Shown in pieces: positions 16,787 through 25,689 of a DNA stretch of 64,000 bases (position 1 is its first letter; every line of letters starts with the position of its first letter). The notes under the pieces are model-generated. The model did not search any database. It worked only from the letters and a program-made list of their open reading frames with translations, and was not told the DNA's origin. The position numbers were made by a program, and so were the translations under genes. Origin of the DNA: Clostridiales bacterium (GTDB lineage Bacteria; Bacillota_A; Clostridia; Saccharofermentanales; Saccharofermentanaceae); the NCBI GenBank assembly GCA_024695545.1, contig JAILHZ010000156.1, forward strand, positions 17,967 through 81,966, in the 5' to 3' direction.

Positions 16787-17718
16787 GCCTGTTCCTCCGC
16801 TTTTTCTCTGATGCGGGCAGCAACTGCCTTTACATCTTCGAGGGTCTCGACATTGAGGATCTCAACGTCAGACAGTGTCTTCTTCTCAAAACCGGAGATG
16901 GTCTTACCTGGGCCGATCTCGATAAATGTATCCACACCAGACTTAGCCAGTGCTTCGATATCCTGCTGCATACGGACAGATCCGCTGACCTGCTTTTCGA
17001 GAAGGTCCGGAATATCCTTGGAATCGTTAACGAGGTCACCGGTAAGGTTCGCTGCATACGGAACTTTCAGATCAGAGAACTCGACTTCGTCGATGATGGA
17101 ACGGAGTTTCTTTCCTGCCGGCTCCATGATCGGAGAGTGGAAAGGACCGCTGCACTTGAGCGGAATAACACGCTTCGCACCCTTCTCTTTCAGGACTTCG
17201 CCGGCCTTCTCGACAGCTTCCTTGTAACCTGTGATAACGATCTGGCCCGGGCAGTTGAAGTTGGCAACATATACGCCTTCGATGCCGTCGATCGCCGCTC
17301 TGAGGTCTTCTTCGTTCATGCCGATAACAGCGCTCATGCCGCCGATATCCGGAGCAGCTTCTTCCATGATCTTGCCTCTTTCGGTAACGAGCTTGATCGC
17401 GTCCTCGAAAGACATCGCACCGGAAGCAACAAGTGCTGTATATTCACCAAGAGAAAGCCCGCAGGTCGCGTCAGGCTCGATGCCTTCTTCGCGGAGTGTC
17501 TCAGTTGCCGCCATGCAGGCAGTAAGGAGACAGACCTGTGTGTACTTGGTCTGGTTCAGTTCTTCTTTCTCATTGAAGCAGAGATCCGGGATGTCGTATC
17601 CGCTGATCTTGCTTGCCTTATTGAAAAGGTCTCTTGCGGATCCGATCTGCTCGTAAAAATCCTGCATCATTCCGTTTTTCTGGGCGCCCTGGCCCGGGTA
17701 CATAAATGCGATCTTCAT
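16783..17718 (-). CDS. fabD: Malonyl-CoA:ACP transacylase FabD
   Basis: 311 residues. It transfers the malonyl group from CoA to acyl carrier protein. The serine elbow is GLSLGEYTAL, the catalytic histidine is in CSGPFHSPIM, and the N-terminus carries FMYPGQGAQ. Coupled to fabK upstream (TAATG, one base shared) and to fabG downstream. No acpP is found in the operon, so the carrier protein is encoded elsewhere. Confidence 0.97.
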   Translation of the reverse strand: MKIAFMYPGQGAQKNGMMQDFYEQIGSARDLFNKASKISGYDIPDLCFNEKEELNQTKYTQVCLLTACMAATETLREEGIEPDATCGLSLGEYTALVASGAMSFEDAIKLVTERGKIMEEAAPDIGGMSAVIGMNEEDLRAAIDGIEGVYVANFNCPGQIVITGYKEAVEKAGEVLKEKGAKRVIPLKCSGPFHSPIMEPAGKKLRSIIDEVEFSDLKVPYAANLTGDLVNDSKDIPDLLEKQVSGSVRMQQDIEALAKSGVDTFIEIGPGKTISGFEKKTLSDVEILNVETLEDVKAVAARIREKAEEQA

Positions 17719-18647
17719 TATTTCTTACCTCCCAGAAGTGTTTCTGCCTGATCCATCATGGATACGATTCTTTCTTTTACTGTGACCTGTTCCTTCAGAA
17801 GACCGGAGATCTGGCCTGCCATAAAGGAGCCCATATCCTTGTCGCCATCAAGAACGGCTTTTCTCAGGGAACCGAGCGAAAGCTGTTCGAGTTCATCGAG
17901 AGTCGCGCCCTCACCTTCCATCTTCAGATAGAGCTTGGTCAGCTGGTTTCTGATCGTTCTTACCGGATGACCTGTAGATCTTCCCGTAACCTTGGTATCG
18001 ATATCACTGGCCTTGATGACCAGATCCTTATAGTTCTGATGAATGTTTGTCTCATCGCACGGGATGAAGCATGTGCCGCACTGAACGCCCTCGGCACCCA
18101 GCATGAATGCTGCCGCGATTCCTCTGCCGTCTGCGATACCGCCGGCTGCAACTACCGGAATGGAGAGTGCGTCAACGACCTGGGGAACCAGTGTCATGGT
18201 GGTCAGCTCTCCGATGTGTCCGCCGGACTCTGTGCCCTCGGCAACGACTGCATCTACACCGAGTTTTTCCATTCTCTTCGCAAGACCTACGGAAGCGACG
18301 ACCGGGATGATCTTGATGCCGGCTTCCTGCCACTTCTTCAGATATCTTTCCGGGGAACCTGCACCTGTTGTAATAACAGCGACTTTCTCTTCTGCGAGAA
18401 CATCCGCGATCTCCGGAGCGTGCGGGTTCATGAGCATAACGTTTACGCCGAACGGCTTATCTGTGAGTTCACGGCAGGACTTTACCTGGTTTCTTACCCA
18501 GTCCGCATCAGCTCCGCCGGAACCGATGATACCCAGACCGCCGGCATTGCTGACCGCTGCTGCCAGATGGAAGTCAGCGACCCAGGCCATACCGCCCTGG
18601 ATGATCGGGTACTCAATATTCAGAAGTTCAGTGAGTCTCGTTTTCAT
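17718..18647 (-). CDS. fabK: Enoyl-ACP reductase II FabK
   Basis: 309 residues, an FMN-dependent TIM-barrel enzyme of the nitronate monooxygenase-like family that performs the last reduction of the cycle. Features are YPIIQGGMAWV at the N-terminus, NAGGLGIIGSGG, VVAEGTESGGHIG and the flavin phosphate region VVAAGGIADGRG. Its place in a fab operon without fabI points to FabK as the main reductase, which would make the cell insensitive to triclosan. Confidence 0.95.
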   Translation of the reverse strand: MKTRLTELLNIEYPIIQGGMAWVADFHLAAAVSNAGGLGIIGSGGADADWVRNQVKSCRELTDKPFGVNVMLMNPHAPEIADVLAEEKVAVITTGAGSPERYLKKWQEAGIKIIPVVASVGLAKRMEKLGVDAVVAEGTESGGHIGELTTMTLVPQVVDALSIPVVAAGGIADGRGIAAAFMLGAEGVQCGTCFIPCDETNIHQNYKDLVIKASDIDTKVTGRSTGHPVRTIRNQLTKLYLKMEGEGATLDELEQLSLGSLRKAVLDGDKDMGSFMAGQISGLLKEQVTVKERIVSMMDQAETLLGGKK

Positions 18648-18660
18648 GTTTTACTCTCCT

Positions 18661-19671
18661 TTAAATCTCTGTCTGGACAGCGCCCCACAGAAGGCCTGCT
18701 CCGAAGCTGGACATAACGATCTTTTTCTTGCCTTCGCCGATCAGGCCCTGCTTCTTCATCTCGTCGAAGAGGATCGGGATACTTGCGGACGAAGTGTTGC
18801 CGGTCTTCTCGATATTCATCGGGAACTTTTCGATCGGCTGCTTGAGGCGCTTCGCCACAGACTCGATGATGCGGCGGTTGGCCTGGTGAAGGACGAAGTA
18901 GTCGATGTCGTCCGCGCGAGTGCCTGTCTTGCTGAGGAGATCCTCGATGACTCTCGGCACTTCCGTGACGGCAAACTTGAAGACCGTCTGTCCGTCCATC
19001 TGGATGTAGTTGGACTTTAAGAATTCCGGGGTCTTCTCTTTCCCCTTCTGCATATAGGATTCGCAGTGCATGCACTCGCCCCGCTTACCGGCTGCGCGCA
19101 TGACCGCGTCGTACTGCAGGGACTCATCTGATGTGATCACGCAGGCGCCTGCACCATCTCCGAAGAGGATGCAGGTTCCGCGATCAGTGAAATCCATGTA
19201 GTTACTGAGGTTCTCTGTTCCAATGACCAGCGCGGTCTTCACCATGCCGGAACGGATATAGTTCTGAGCGGTAACAAAAGCAGTCAGAAATCCCGGGCAA
19301 GCCGCGTTCACGTCGAAGCACATGGCATTGTCTGCATCTACGGCTGCCTGTACGCTTGCGCTCAGCACCGGGAAAAGCACATTCGGTGTTGTGGATGCGA
19401 CGATGACCAGTCCGATCTCCTTCGGGTCGATGCCAGAATCGGCAACCGCTCTCTTCGCTGCCTCGATCGCCATGCTCTCGGAAGTATCCTTCTCCGGATC
19501 GGAGATGTGGCGCTCCTTGATACCGGTGCGCTCAGTGATCCATTCGTCGTTCGTCTCTACGATCTTGGCCAGATCGTCGTTCGTCATAATTTTCTCAGGC
19601 AGATAACTGCCGATACCAATCACCCGGCCGAAACCATTTAGAAGTTCAGTGGATGAATTTGTATTGCTCAT
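18661..19671 (-). CDS. fabH: 3-oxoacyl-ACP synthase III FabH
   Basis: 336 residues from the ATG at 19669-19671; an upstream in-frame TTG is less likely as it overlaps the AAAGG site. FabH starts fatty acid synthesis by joining acyl-CoA with malonyl-ACP. The catalytic cysteine is in FDVNAACPGFL, the histidine in FVLHQANRRI and the asparagine in GNTSSASIP. It is the first gene of the operon, with the promoter at 19709-19737. Confidence 0.97.
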   Translation of the reverse strand: MSNTNSSTELLNGFGRVIGIGSYLPEKIMTNDDLAKIVETNDEWITERTGIKERHISDPEKDTSESMAIEAAKRAVADSGIDPKEIGLVIVASTTPNVLFPVLSASVQAAVDADNAMCFDVNAACPGFLTAFVTAQNYIRSGMVKTALVIGTENLSNYMDFTDRGTCILFGDGAGACVITSDESLQYDAVMRAAGKRGECMHCESYMQKGKEKTPEFLKSNYIQMDGQTVFKFAVTEVPRVIEDLLSKTGTRADDIDYFVLHQANRRIIESVAKRLKQPIEKFPMNIEKTGNTSSASIPILFDEMKKQGLIGEGKKKIVMSSFGAGLLWGAVQTEI

Positions 19672-19708
19672 AAAAATTACTTTGCCTTTCAAACTATTTT
19701 ATATTCAA

Positions 19709-19737
19709 AATATATTCCTTATATACTTTATTGTCAA
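19709..19737 (-). promoter_or_regulatory. fab operon promoter
   Basis: Minus strand: TTGACA (19732-19737), 17 bases, TATATT (19709-19714). An AT-rich near-palindrome (TATTTTGAATATAAAATA) overlaps the -10 box and could be a FabT- or FapR-like operator; the match to either consensus is only partial. Confidence 0.75.
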
Positions 19738-19849
19738 TATGAGTTTCTTGATAATTAGGGATGCCGGCGGCGCGCGGGGCTTGCAGAACAGTGCTTTTCG
19801 CTTCGGATCGGCGGAGTTACGGAAAGTGCGAATTCATTGAAAAAAGGTG

Positions 19850-19878
19850 TTGACATAACCTAATGCCGCGCATATAAT
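19850..19878 (+). promoter_or_regulatory. tRNA-Gly promoter
   Basis: TTGACA (19850-19855), 17 bases, TATAAT (19873-19878), a perfect consensus promoter 20 bases before the tRNA. Confidence 0.9.
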
Positions 19879-19897
19879 ATTCACGTTGACCTCAAAC

Positions 19898-19972
19898 GCG
19901 GGATTAACTCAGTGGTAGAGTGTCACCTTGCCAAGGTGAAAGTCGCGAGTTCGAATCTCGTATCCCGCTCCA
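19898..19972 (+). tRNA. tRNA-Gly (GCC anticodon)
   Basis: 75 bases with encoded CCA. Acceptor arms GCGGGAT (19898-19904) and ATCCCGC (19962-19968) pair fully. The anticodon stem TCACC/GGTGA encloses TTGCCAA, giving anticodon GCC. The T arm has GTTCGAATC. Confidence 0.97.
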
Positions 19973-19978
19973 AATCAA

Positions 19979-20006
19979 AAGCCGTCTCAAGCGAGACGGC
20001 TTTTTT
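19979..20006 (+). terminator. Terminator of tRNA-Gly
   Basis: AAGCCGTCTC-AAGC-GAGACGGCTT followed by TTTT, seven bases after the tRNA end. Confidence 0.9.
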
Positions 20007-20034
20007 GTTGTTTCATCTTAAATCAATTGGATTC

Positions 20035-20823
20035 TTACTCACGAATGATCTTGAGGATCTCTTCGCAGGAAAGCTTGCCGCCGAACAGGTCAAGCGCGGA
20101 ACCGACAGTAATATTGACGCGTCCGCCGGACACCTTCTTCAGGGCGCGGATATCGTCATATGAATGGATGCCGCCGGCATAGGTTACCGGAAGAGCTTCA
20201 ACACCCTCGCTGTCCGCGTACTCTCCGAAGATCGAGAACAGCGCTTCATCCGGGCCCGCGGCCTTGCCCTCCACGTCAACCGCGTGAATGAGATACTCGG
20301 AGCAGTGCTTTTCGAGTTTCTTAAGAAGAGACGCCGTCAGCTTCGTCCTTGTAAACTTCTGCCAGCGGTCGGTAACGATATAGTAGTCGTCGCCCTTCTT
20401 CCGGCAGCTTAAGTCGAGCACCACGTGCTCACGGCCGACTGCCGCGACGAGGGCAGACAGATTTTCATAGTTGATCTTCCCGTCAGAAAAAACATACGAG
20501 GTCACGATGACGTGGCTCGCGCCCGCTTCTATAAAAGCACCCGCATTCTCCGCATTGATGCCGCCTCCGACCTGAAGTCCTCCGGGATAGGCAGACAGAG
20601 CCTCCATCGCCGCCACCCGTGACGCCTCATACTCCGGGGTGCCCGCCTTATTGAGCATGATGATATGTCCGCCGGTGATCCCGAGATCCCGGTAGTACTC
20701 CGCAAAATATCCGGCACCGCGCTCGGACACGAAGTTCTCCTTCGCGCCGGAATCACTGAGCGTGCCGCCGACGATCTGTTTGACTTTCCCGTTATGGATA
20801 TCGATGCACGGGCGGAATTCCAT
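20035..20823 (-). CDS. hisA: Eukaryotic-type HisA (ProFAR isomerase)
   Basis: 262 residues. It resembles yeast His6 far more than bacterial HisA: PCIDIHNGKVKQIVGGTLSD at the N-terminus, then LQVGGGIN, HVIVTSYVFSDG, VVLDLSCRKK, RWQKFT, YLIHAVDVEGKAAG, VTYAGG and VGSALDLFGGKL. The family isomerises ProFAR to PRFAR, the fourth step of histidine synthesis. A normal bacterial hisA lies in the his operon at 48324-49037, so the window holds two. Its ATG shares one base with the stop of the upstream helical-repeat gene. It is far from other his genes. Confidence 0.88.
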   Translation of the reverse strand: MEFRPCIDIHNGKVKQIVGGTLSDSGAKENFVSERGAGYFAEYYRDLGITGGHIIMLNKAGTPEYEASRVAAMEALSAYPGGLQVGGGINAENAGAFIEAGASHVIVTSYVFSDGKINYENLSALVAAVGREHVVLDLSCRKKGDDYYIVTDRWQKFTRTKLTASLLKKLEKHCSEYLIHAVDVEGKAAGPDEALFSIFGEYADSEGVEALPVTYAGGIHSYDDIRALKKVSGGRVNITVGSALDLFGGKLSCEEILKIIRE

Positions 20824-21767
20824 TACTTCTTCTCCTGATCCTTCTTCGGAACTTTGTTCGTGAAATCGTGGAACGGATCCTGGATATCGTTGATCTCGCC
20901 GCCGAGACGACGGATCGCGGAGAGTGCCTCGTAGAAGGTCTCTCTGTCGATGGTATGTGTCGTTCTATCGAGGTAGCCCTTGAGAAGTGCGATACCACGC
21001 GGATCGCCGTAGTCACCGATACAGATGACCGCGATGACCTTGTTCTTCATGCGGCGGAAGCCGGCGCGAAGTGCCTGGTAGATCTCGTTCTGCGGACTCT
21101 TAATGCCGACGTGGGTCAGCATGATCATCATATCCTCGTAAGGTCCCGTCACCTCTTCATCTGAACGGTTCAGCATGAAGTCGGTAAGCACCGGAACGGA
21201 TTTCTCGCCGAGGCCGAGCATCATGACCTTGACGGAGTCGGCAATATATTCCTGTGTGCTGGAGAAACTGCAGAAGCGCTCGAGCACCGGCTCCATCGCC
21301 GGCTCGTACTGAGCTGCGCCGAAGAAACGGATCGCGGATACGCAGGGCTGGAACTTCACGAAGAACTCATTCTCGTCCTCGCCTTCCGCCGGCTGCCACG
21401 ATGCATCCAGCACCATCTTCAGAAGACGCTCACATGCCGGATCGCCGAAGCTCTTCAGCTTGTCGACCAGCGGATACGGTGTCGCTTCATCATCGATCAG
21501 CATCGCCGCCTCGTCAAAGGCCGCGAGCGCAGTCTCCATGTCCATCGCGCCGATGAATTCCTCGCCGGTCTTACCGTCGAGATAATCCTTCGGTTCTTTC
21601 CAGAATGGTTCGGAATTCTGTTCAATATACGGACGGAACTCCTTAAAGTGCTCCGCCATCTCGGCTTCTGTCGGACCCTCACTCGAGGTCACCTTGTCGG
21701 CAAACTCCTCGCAGATCTTCGAGATCCTCTCGTTAAACTCAGAAAACAGTTTCGTAGTGCAATCCAT
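20823..21767 (-). CDS. Helical-repeat (HEAT-like) protein, unknown
   Basis: 314 residues, soluble, no signal. The first 90 residues are acidic and helical. Residues of about 100-290 show repeated helix pairs with short turns (FGDPACERLLKMVLD, GEKSVPVLTDFML, GDYGDPRGIALLKGYL), typical of HEAT/PBS-lyase repeats used as protein-binding scaffolds. The stop codon overlaps the start of the eukaryotic-type hisA, so the two are made together. I do not recognise the specific family. Confidence 0.7.
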   Translation of the reverse strand: MDCTTKLFSEFNERISKICEEFADKVTSSEGPTEAEMAEHFKEFRPYIEQNSEPFWKEPKDYLDGKTGEEFIGAMDMETALAAFDEAAMLIDDEATPYPLVDKLKSFGDPACERLLKMVLDASWQPAEGEDENEFFVKFQPCVSAIRFFGAAQYEPAMEPVLERFCSFSSTQEYIADSVKVMMLGLGEKSVPVLTDFMLNRSDEEVTGPYEDMMIMLTHVGIKSPQNEIYQALRAGFRRMKNKVIAVICIGDYGDPRGIALLKGYLDRTTHTIDRETFYEALSAIRRLGGEINDIQDPFHDFTNKVPKKDQEKK

Positions 21768-21845
21768 GTTGCGCCTCCCATGCGATGTTACCTATGCATT
21801 ATAACATCTTTCGGGCGCAGAAACACTTGCTCTTCGGCAAAAGCA

Positions 21846-23027
21846 CTATTGCCTCTGTATCTCCGTCCAGTCGGGGATGTAGCTCGGGTCGATCGCAGGT
21901 CCGCTGACACCGACGGTGTCGCCATACTGGTTCTGATATACATGGTCGGATACGACCGAGTGCTCGACGGTCGAGCCGTCGGTCCGGACATAGGTGTTTA
22001 CTCCGCGGATCGCCTCGCTTCTCGCCTGACTGATACGTGAATCCGAAGCCATCTTCTGGTTCCACGAATCCATGATCATGTCACTCATTGCACGGCTGTT
22101 ATCGGCAAGTGTCTGCTGGAGTCTCGCCTGGTTAATGCGGAGCTGTTCCTGATTTGCCTGTATCTGTGCCTGATACATCTGGTTCTTCGCCAGTTCCTTC
22201 TGGTTGAACTCCTCCGCTTTCTGGAACTTCATCTTATAGACCGAGTTATCGAACGTGAATGTAGATACCATTTTCATAAAGGCGGCTGCAGCCTCATTTT
22301 CATGGGCATCATCTGTACTGCAGAAATAGATGTTTTCACTTCCCCAGACAACATAGTGGCCTCTGCATTTTCTTGCCATTGCAAGGACTCCCACCATACC
22401 GTATGCCACGGCATTCTGAGTCATTCTCTGCTCCCACTCCATCGAGGTCAGGTCCATGCCGAGCATGATGATCCTGCCGCCGCTTCTGTATTTCCGCAGA
22501 AGCGACGCCTGGTTCGTCGAAAGGAGAAAAGGCTCCGAGATCGGATTGACATAGGACATGTCCCACGATTTCTGGAAATCAAACTTCGCCTGAAGCTGCT
22601 GCCTTACTAGTTCCGGGTGAAGTCCGGCCACACTCGGAAGCGTCGCGTCAGCAACCGCCTCGAGCGGTGCACCCTTTAAGTTTCTCGCTAGAAAAGCATT
22701 GAGATAATTCGAAAAAGGGATCTGTCTGGTCATCACGAGAGGAAGTGCTTTTTGCATCTTACCGTCGACGAACTTATCCGAGCCCATCAGGCGGTCGAAG
22801 TGCTCGAGCACATCCAGGAACATCTCGCCTGTCCGGATCAGGATCGAAGAACTTCCGTCCTTTGACTTCGCCAGGACCTGTGCCACGAACGGCTTATCGA
22901 TCCCCTGAAAAAGATTCAGGATAAGGCCGTGCGCCTCCCATCCCTCCGGGACCACCATCTTTGCCAGAGGCTCGCCCGTAATATCGTTTCTGATAACAGT
23001 TCTAGGATCTCCTGAAGCATTCGTCAT
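21846..23027 (-). CDS. Unknown cytosolic protein with coiled coil
   Basis: 393 residues; GGAGGGCGACACT precedes the ATG. Residues 1-250 form a mixed alpha/beta domain without recognised motifs. Residues of about 265-330 are rich in Gln, Asn and Lys with heptad-like spacing (NQMYQAQIQANQEQLRINQA), a probable coiled coil. The final 60 residues contain GVNTYVRTDGSTVEHSVVSD, a strand-rich end. No signal or membrane helix. It is upstream of, and probably in the same transcript as, the helical-repeat protein and the eukaryotic-type hisA. Confidence 0.65.
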   Translation of the reverse strand: MTNASGDPRTVIRNDITGEPLAKMVVPEGWEAHGLILNLFQGIDKPFVAQVLAKSKDGSSSILIRTGEMFLDVLEHFDRLMGSDKFVDGKMQKALPLVMTRQIPFSNYLNAFLARNLKGAPLEAVADATLPSVAGLHPELVRQQLQAKFDFQKSWDMSYVNPISEPFLLSTNQASLLRKYRSGGRIIMLGMDLTSMEWEQRMTQNAVAYGMVGVLAMARKCRGHYVVWGSENIYFCSTDDAHENEAAAAFMKMVSTFTFDNSVYKMKFQKAEEFNQKELAKNQMYQAQIQANQEQLRINQARLQQTLADNSRAMSDMIMDSWNQKMASDSRISQARSEAIRGVNTYVRTDGSTVEHSVVSDHVYQNQYGDTVGVSGPAIDPSYIPDWTEIQRQ

Positions 23028-23083
23028 AGTGTCGCCCTCCTTGTTCCCCCCTGAATCTATGCTTTTAGTTTAGGAAATGAATG

Positions 23084-23230
23084 TTGACACTTTATGAGCA
23101 AATTTTGAATTTAAAGTTCATTTAAGTTTCACGAAAGATAATAAGGATGAAAGAGGAATGCACACCTCCTCGATCACCCAACACAATCCCTTGGCTGTCC
23201 GTCTTTCCAATACCTCGCGGACAGTCTTCT
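23084..23230 (+). ncRNA. Possible small RNA between two minus-strand genes
   Basis: The 218-base gap upstream of the coiled-coil gene holds a plus-strand TTGACA (23084-23089) with a poor -10 and, 105 bases on, a hairpin CTGTCCG (23195-23201)/CGGACAG (23218-23224) followed by TCTTCTTTTTT. No reading frame of note is present. Promoter and terminator on the strand opposite to the neighbours suggest a short untranslated transcript, but the weak -10 keeps this tentative. Confidence 0.25.
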
Positions 23231-23245
23231 TTTTTCGGGAATCAC

Positions 23246-24073
23246 TTAAGCAGGGTCTTCTTCCTTCGGCTCTTCATTATCCGCTTCTTTAACCGGCTCC
23301 ACCGCAGGAACGGATGCAAGTCTGCTCTTTCGCACAATGACCGAGACAACAGCGCCGGTAAGAAGCAGGATGCTGATCCACTGCGATGTCGAAAGCCCGA
23401 AGTAGATTCCTCTGTCTGCGTCGAAGCGGTATTTCTCGAGAACAAATCTGAGACAGGCATAGACGGCAATATAGATTTCCACCGTGAAACGGGAATGGAA
23501 TTTGACCATCAGGATAAAAAGAAGAAGAGATATCAGAAACAGGCTGATTGCCTCTACCATTTGAATCGGAAACAGCGGAACTCCCGGGATCGCAAAAGAA
23601 TCCTCAGGAAAAACGACATGACATGGGCCGTGATACTCGACGCCATAGCAGCATCCTGCCATGAAGCATCCGATCCGGCCAAATGCGTGACAGAACGGGA
23701 TCAGAAAGACGATCCTCTTTGCGAAGTAAGCGACATCATAATGGTGAATCTTCTTTCCGATAAGGATACCCAGCACGCCTCCGATCAGTCCGCCATAGAA
23801 AACAAAGCCTCCGCGGATCAGGTCATTGACATACGAAAGATCCCCCAGTCTGCGGAAGTCGATAGAGGGAATGGAGACCAGGATATAGAGGAGTTTCGCA
23901 CCGACAAAGCCACCGAGGATCGCATATGCTTCGACGAGGAGCAGGTCATCAAAAGTCTTCCCGTCACGCTTGATCAGGAAGTACGCGATGAGATTGGCAA
24001 GTAGCACGCCGGTTGCGATCATGGTACCGTACGCCGGAATATTCAGTCCAAATAAATGAAAGTATACATGCAT
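23246..24073 (-). CDS. lgt: Prolipoprotein diacylglyceryl transferase
   Basis: 275 residues, about seven membrane helices. Lgt adds diacylglycerol to the lipobox cysteine of exported lipoproteins, of which this window encodes at least six. I placed the start at the ATG at 24071-24073 (MHVYFHLFGL); a longer frame to 24160 would run through the terminator of the upstream gene. YGGLIGGVLG and the GRIGCFMAGCCYG segment mark the Clostridia-type variant, which has cysteines where others have asparagine and glutamate. A Lys/Glu/Pro-rich cytoplasmic tail ends the protein. Confidence 0.9.
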   Translation of the reverse strand: MHVYFHLFGLNIPAYGTMIATGVLLANLIAYFLIKRDGKTFDDLLLVEAYAILGGFVGAKLLYILVSIPSIDFRRLGDLSYVNDLIRGGFVFYGGLIGGVLGILIGKKIHHYDVAYFAKRIVFLIPFCHAFGRIGCFMAGCCYGVEYHGPCHVVFPEDSFAIPGVPLFPIQMVEAISLFLISLLLFILMVKFHSRFTVEIYIAVYACLRFVLEKYRFDADRGIYFGLSTSQWISILLLTGAVVSVIVRKSRLASVPAVEPVKEADNEEPKEEDPA

Positions 24074-24101
24074 AATGTGTATTTTACACTTTTCCCCCGA
24101 A

Positions 24102-24136
24102 AAGAAAAAGCTCCTGCCGGATTTCGGCAGGAGCTT
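24102..24136 (-). terminator. Terminator of the transglutaminase lipoprotein gene
   Basis: Minus strand AAGCTCCTGCCG-AAAT-CCGGCAGGAGCTT followed by TTTCTTTTC. It excludes the longer lgt start. Confidence 0.9.
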
Positions 24137-24156
24137 CGTTTTCCGGATTACTGAGG

Positions 24157-25350
24157 TCAAGCCGCCTTCTCTGTCTCCTGTGACACCTCCGGCCGGTCTT
24201 CTTCTGCCGCATCGGATCTGTAGGAAAGTCTGCCGATGTTCCCGTCGTAATCTTCATAGACGACTTCCCGGGTCTCCCTGTCCATGCCGACGTAGAGCTT
24301 ATCCCACAGCGGCAGGTACTTCTCATCCGTTGAGGAGAACTCGTGATACTTTCTGCACTGGTCTCCCTGGGCGCCGATGGAGAGGGACGAGGTCTTAAAG
24401 CCATCACGTTCTTCACGGATCTTATCGGTCATCATGAAATAGTCGAGGCGGACTTTGTCAGATGTCTGACCCCAGGTAGCGTCGATGTGATACGACTTTC
24501 CGTCGATCGTGACGTATACCCATGAGTGGCCTTCGCCGAAACCGGAACCGCCCATTTCTTCCGAATCTACACCCACCTGCAGGAGAAGGAAATTGTAGAG
24601 TGCCGCAACCTCGCAGCAGATCCCCTGCTTCTCGATGAGGCATCGGTAGCCGGTCTGTTCATACGTCCGCTCATTCATATGCTCGTACATATCATAGTCA
24701 TAGGTATAGTTCTTGCACATATACTCATAGAGCGCGAGTGTTTTTTCAAAATCAGTATAATCATCACTGACACAGTCGTTGATGATCCGGACGATCTGCT
24801 CTTCGAATTCCTTTTCCTTCTTCATGAACTCGTCCTTCGGGATCGTGTAGTAGATATAACCTTTTCCGTCCTTATAGCTCGGACCGCCTTCGGGCGAATA
24901 CTCAGTAACGTATGCGCTTGCGATTGGGCAGAAGAACATCGAGAAACGGCCGATGCACCAGCCGTACATATCCTCGTCCGGACAGTCAAAGGTATCCTCT
25001 CCGTTATAGACCGCATCGCAGAAGGCATACATCGCGTCTCTGTATTTCTCACCGAACTCCTCAAGATACGCACTGCCAAATACATGTCTCTGGAAAGTGT
25101 AGTGACCTTCCTCGTTGTTGCTGATGTTCTCGATCTTCGGTGCGGGTGTCGGAGTCGGGGTATCCGTCGGCTTCGGTGTAGGTGTCGGCGTCGGAGTCCC
25201 GCTGGTCTCGGATGAAGTCACAGACTCGGCCGTCGGGCCCGTCACCGCTTTTTGTCCGTCAGTATTTTTCTTCTTTCCCGAGCATCCGCTTAGGACGACT
25301 GCGGCAAGAAGTATTGTGCTTATTGTTCTGATCAATCTCTTGTTTGCCAT
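24157..25350 (-). CDS. Transglutaminase-fold lipoprotein
   Basis: 397 residues from the ATG at 25348-25350 (a GTG nine bases earlier is possible). VVLSGC gives a lipid anchor at Cys23. A Thr-Pro linker (TPTPTPKPTDTPTPTPAP) of about 40 residues follows. The C-terminal domain is a transglutaminase/protease fold: catalytic Cys in KQGICCEVAALYNFLL, His in EGHSWVYVTIDG and Asp in YHIDATWG. Bacterial members act as peptidases or peptidoglycan/protein crosslinkers outside the cell. Ten cysteines or so in the mature part hint at disulfides. It has its own promoter and terminator. Confidence 0.85.
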   Translation of the reverse strand: MANKRLIRTISTILLAAVVLSGCSGKKKNTDGQKAVTGPTAESVTSSETSGTPTPTPTPKPTDTPTPTPAPKIENISNNEEGHYTFQRHVFGSAYLEEFGEKYRDAMYAFCDAVYNGEDTFDCPDEDMYGWCIGRFSMFFCPIASAYVTEYSPEGGPSYKDGKGYIYYTIPKDEFMKKEKEFEEQIVRIINDCVSDDYTDFEKTLALYEYMCKNYTYDYDMYEHMNERTYEQTGYRCLIEKQGICCEVAALYNFLLLQVGVDSEEMGGSGFGEGHSWVYVTIDGKSYHIDATWGQTSDKVRLDYFMMTDKIREERDGFKTSSLSIGAQGDQCRKYHEFSSTDEKYLPLWDKLYVGMDRETREVVYEDYDGNIGRLSYRSDAAEEDRPEVSQETEKAA

Positions 25351-25395
25351 CTTTTTCACTCTTTCTGTTCTTGATGCTTCCGTAACTGCGCCTGT

Positions 25396-25423
25396 ATTCT
25401 AGCACAGGCCGGATTTCTGTCCA
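25396..25423 (-). promoter_or_regulatory. Promoter of the transglutaminase lipoprotein gene
   Basis: Minus strand: TGGACA (25418-25423), 16 bases, TAGAAT (25396-25401), 46 bases before the start codon. Confidence 0.6.
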
Positions 25424-25448
25424 CTAACTTTTCTGTCACCTGAAAAGA

Positions 25449-25481
25449 TAAAAAAAAGGAGTCATCTTCCGATAACTCCTT
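25449..25481 (-). terminator. Terminator of tRNA-Cys
   Basis: Minus strand AAGGAGT-TATCGGAAGATG-ACTCCTT followed by TTTTTT, six bases after the tRNA end. Confidence 0.85.
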
Positions 25482-25486
25482 TGATT

Positions 25487-25560
<74 letters not shown>

Positions 25561-25582
25561 ATTTACTTAATCAGCGAATGAA

Positions 25583-25612
25583 ATAATACCATCTTCACCC
25601 GCCCTACGTCAA
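25583..25612 (-). promoter_or_regulatory. tRNA-Cys promoter
   Basis: Minus strand: TTGACG (25607-25612), 18 bases, TATTAT (25583-25588), 22 bases before the tRNA. Confidence 0.75.
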
Positions 25613-25689
25613 GTGTTTCCATGATTTTATGGCAAAAGCACTGATACTATTTCTTTATCGCATGTACTTGCCGTCGTTGGAAAAATCCG

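Noticed and set aside
14575..17751. Long plus-strand open frames across fabF, fabG and fabD
   Set aside because: All mirror well-defined fab genes; open antisense frames are common in this codon composition.
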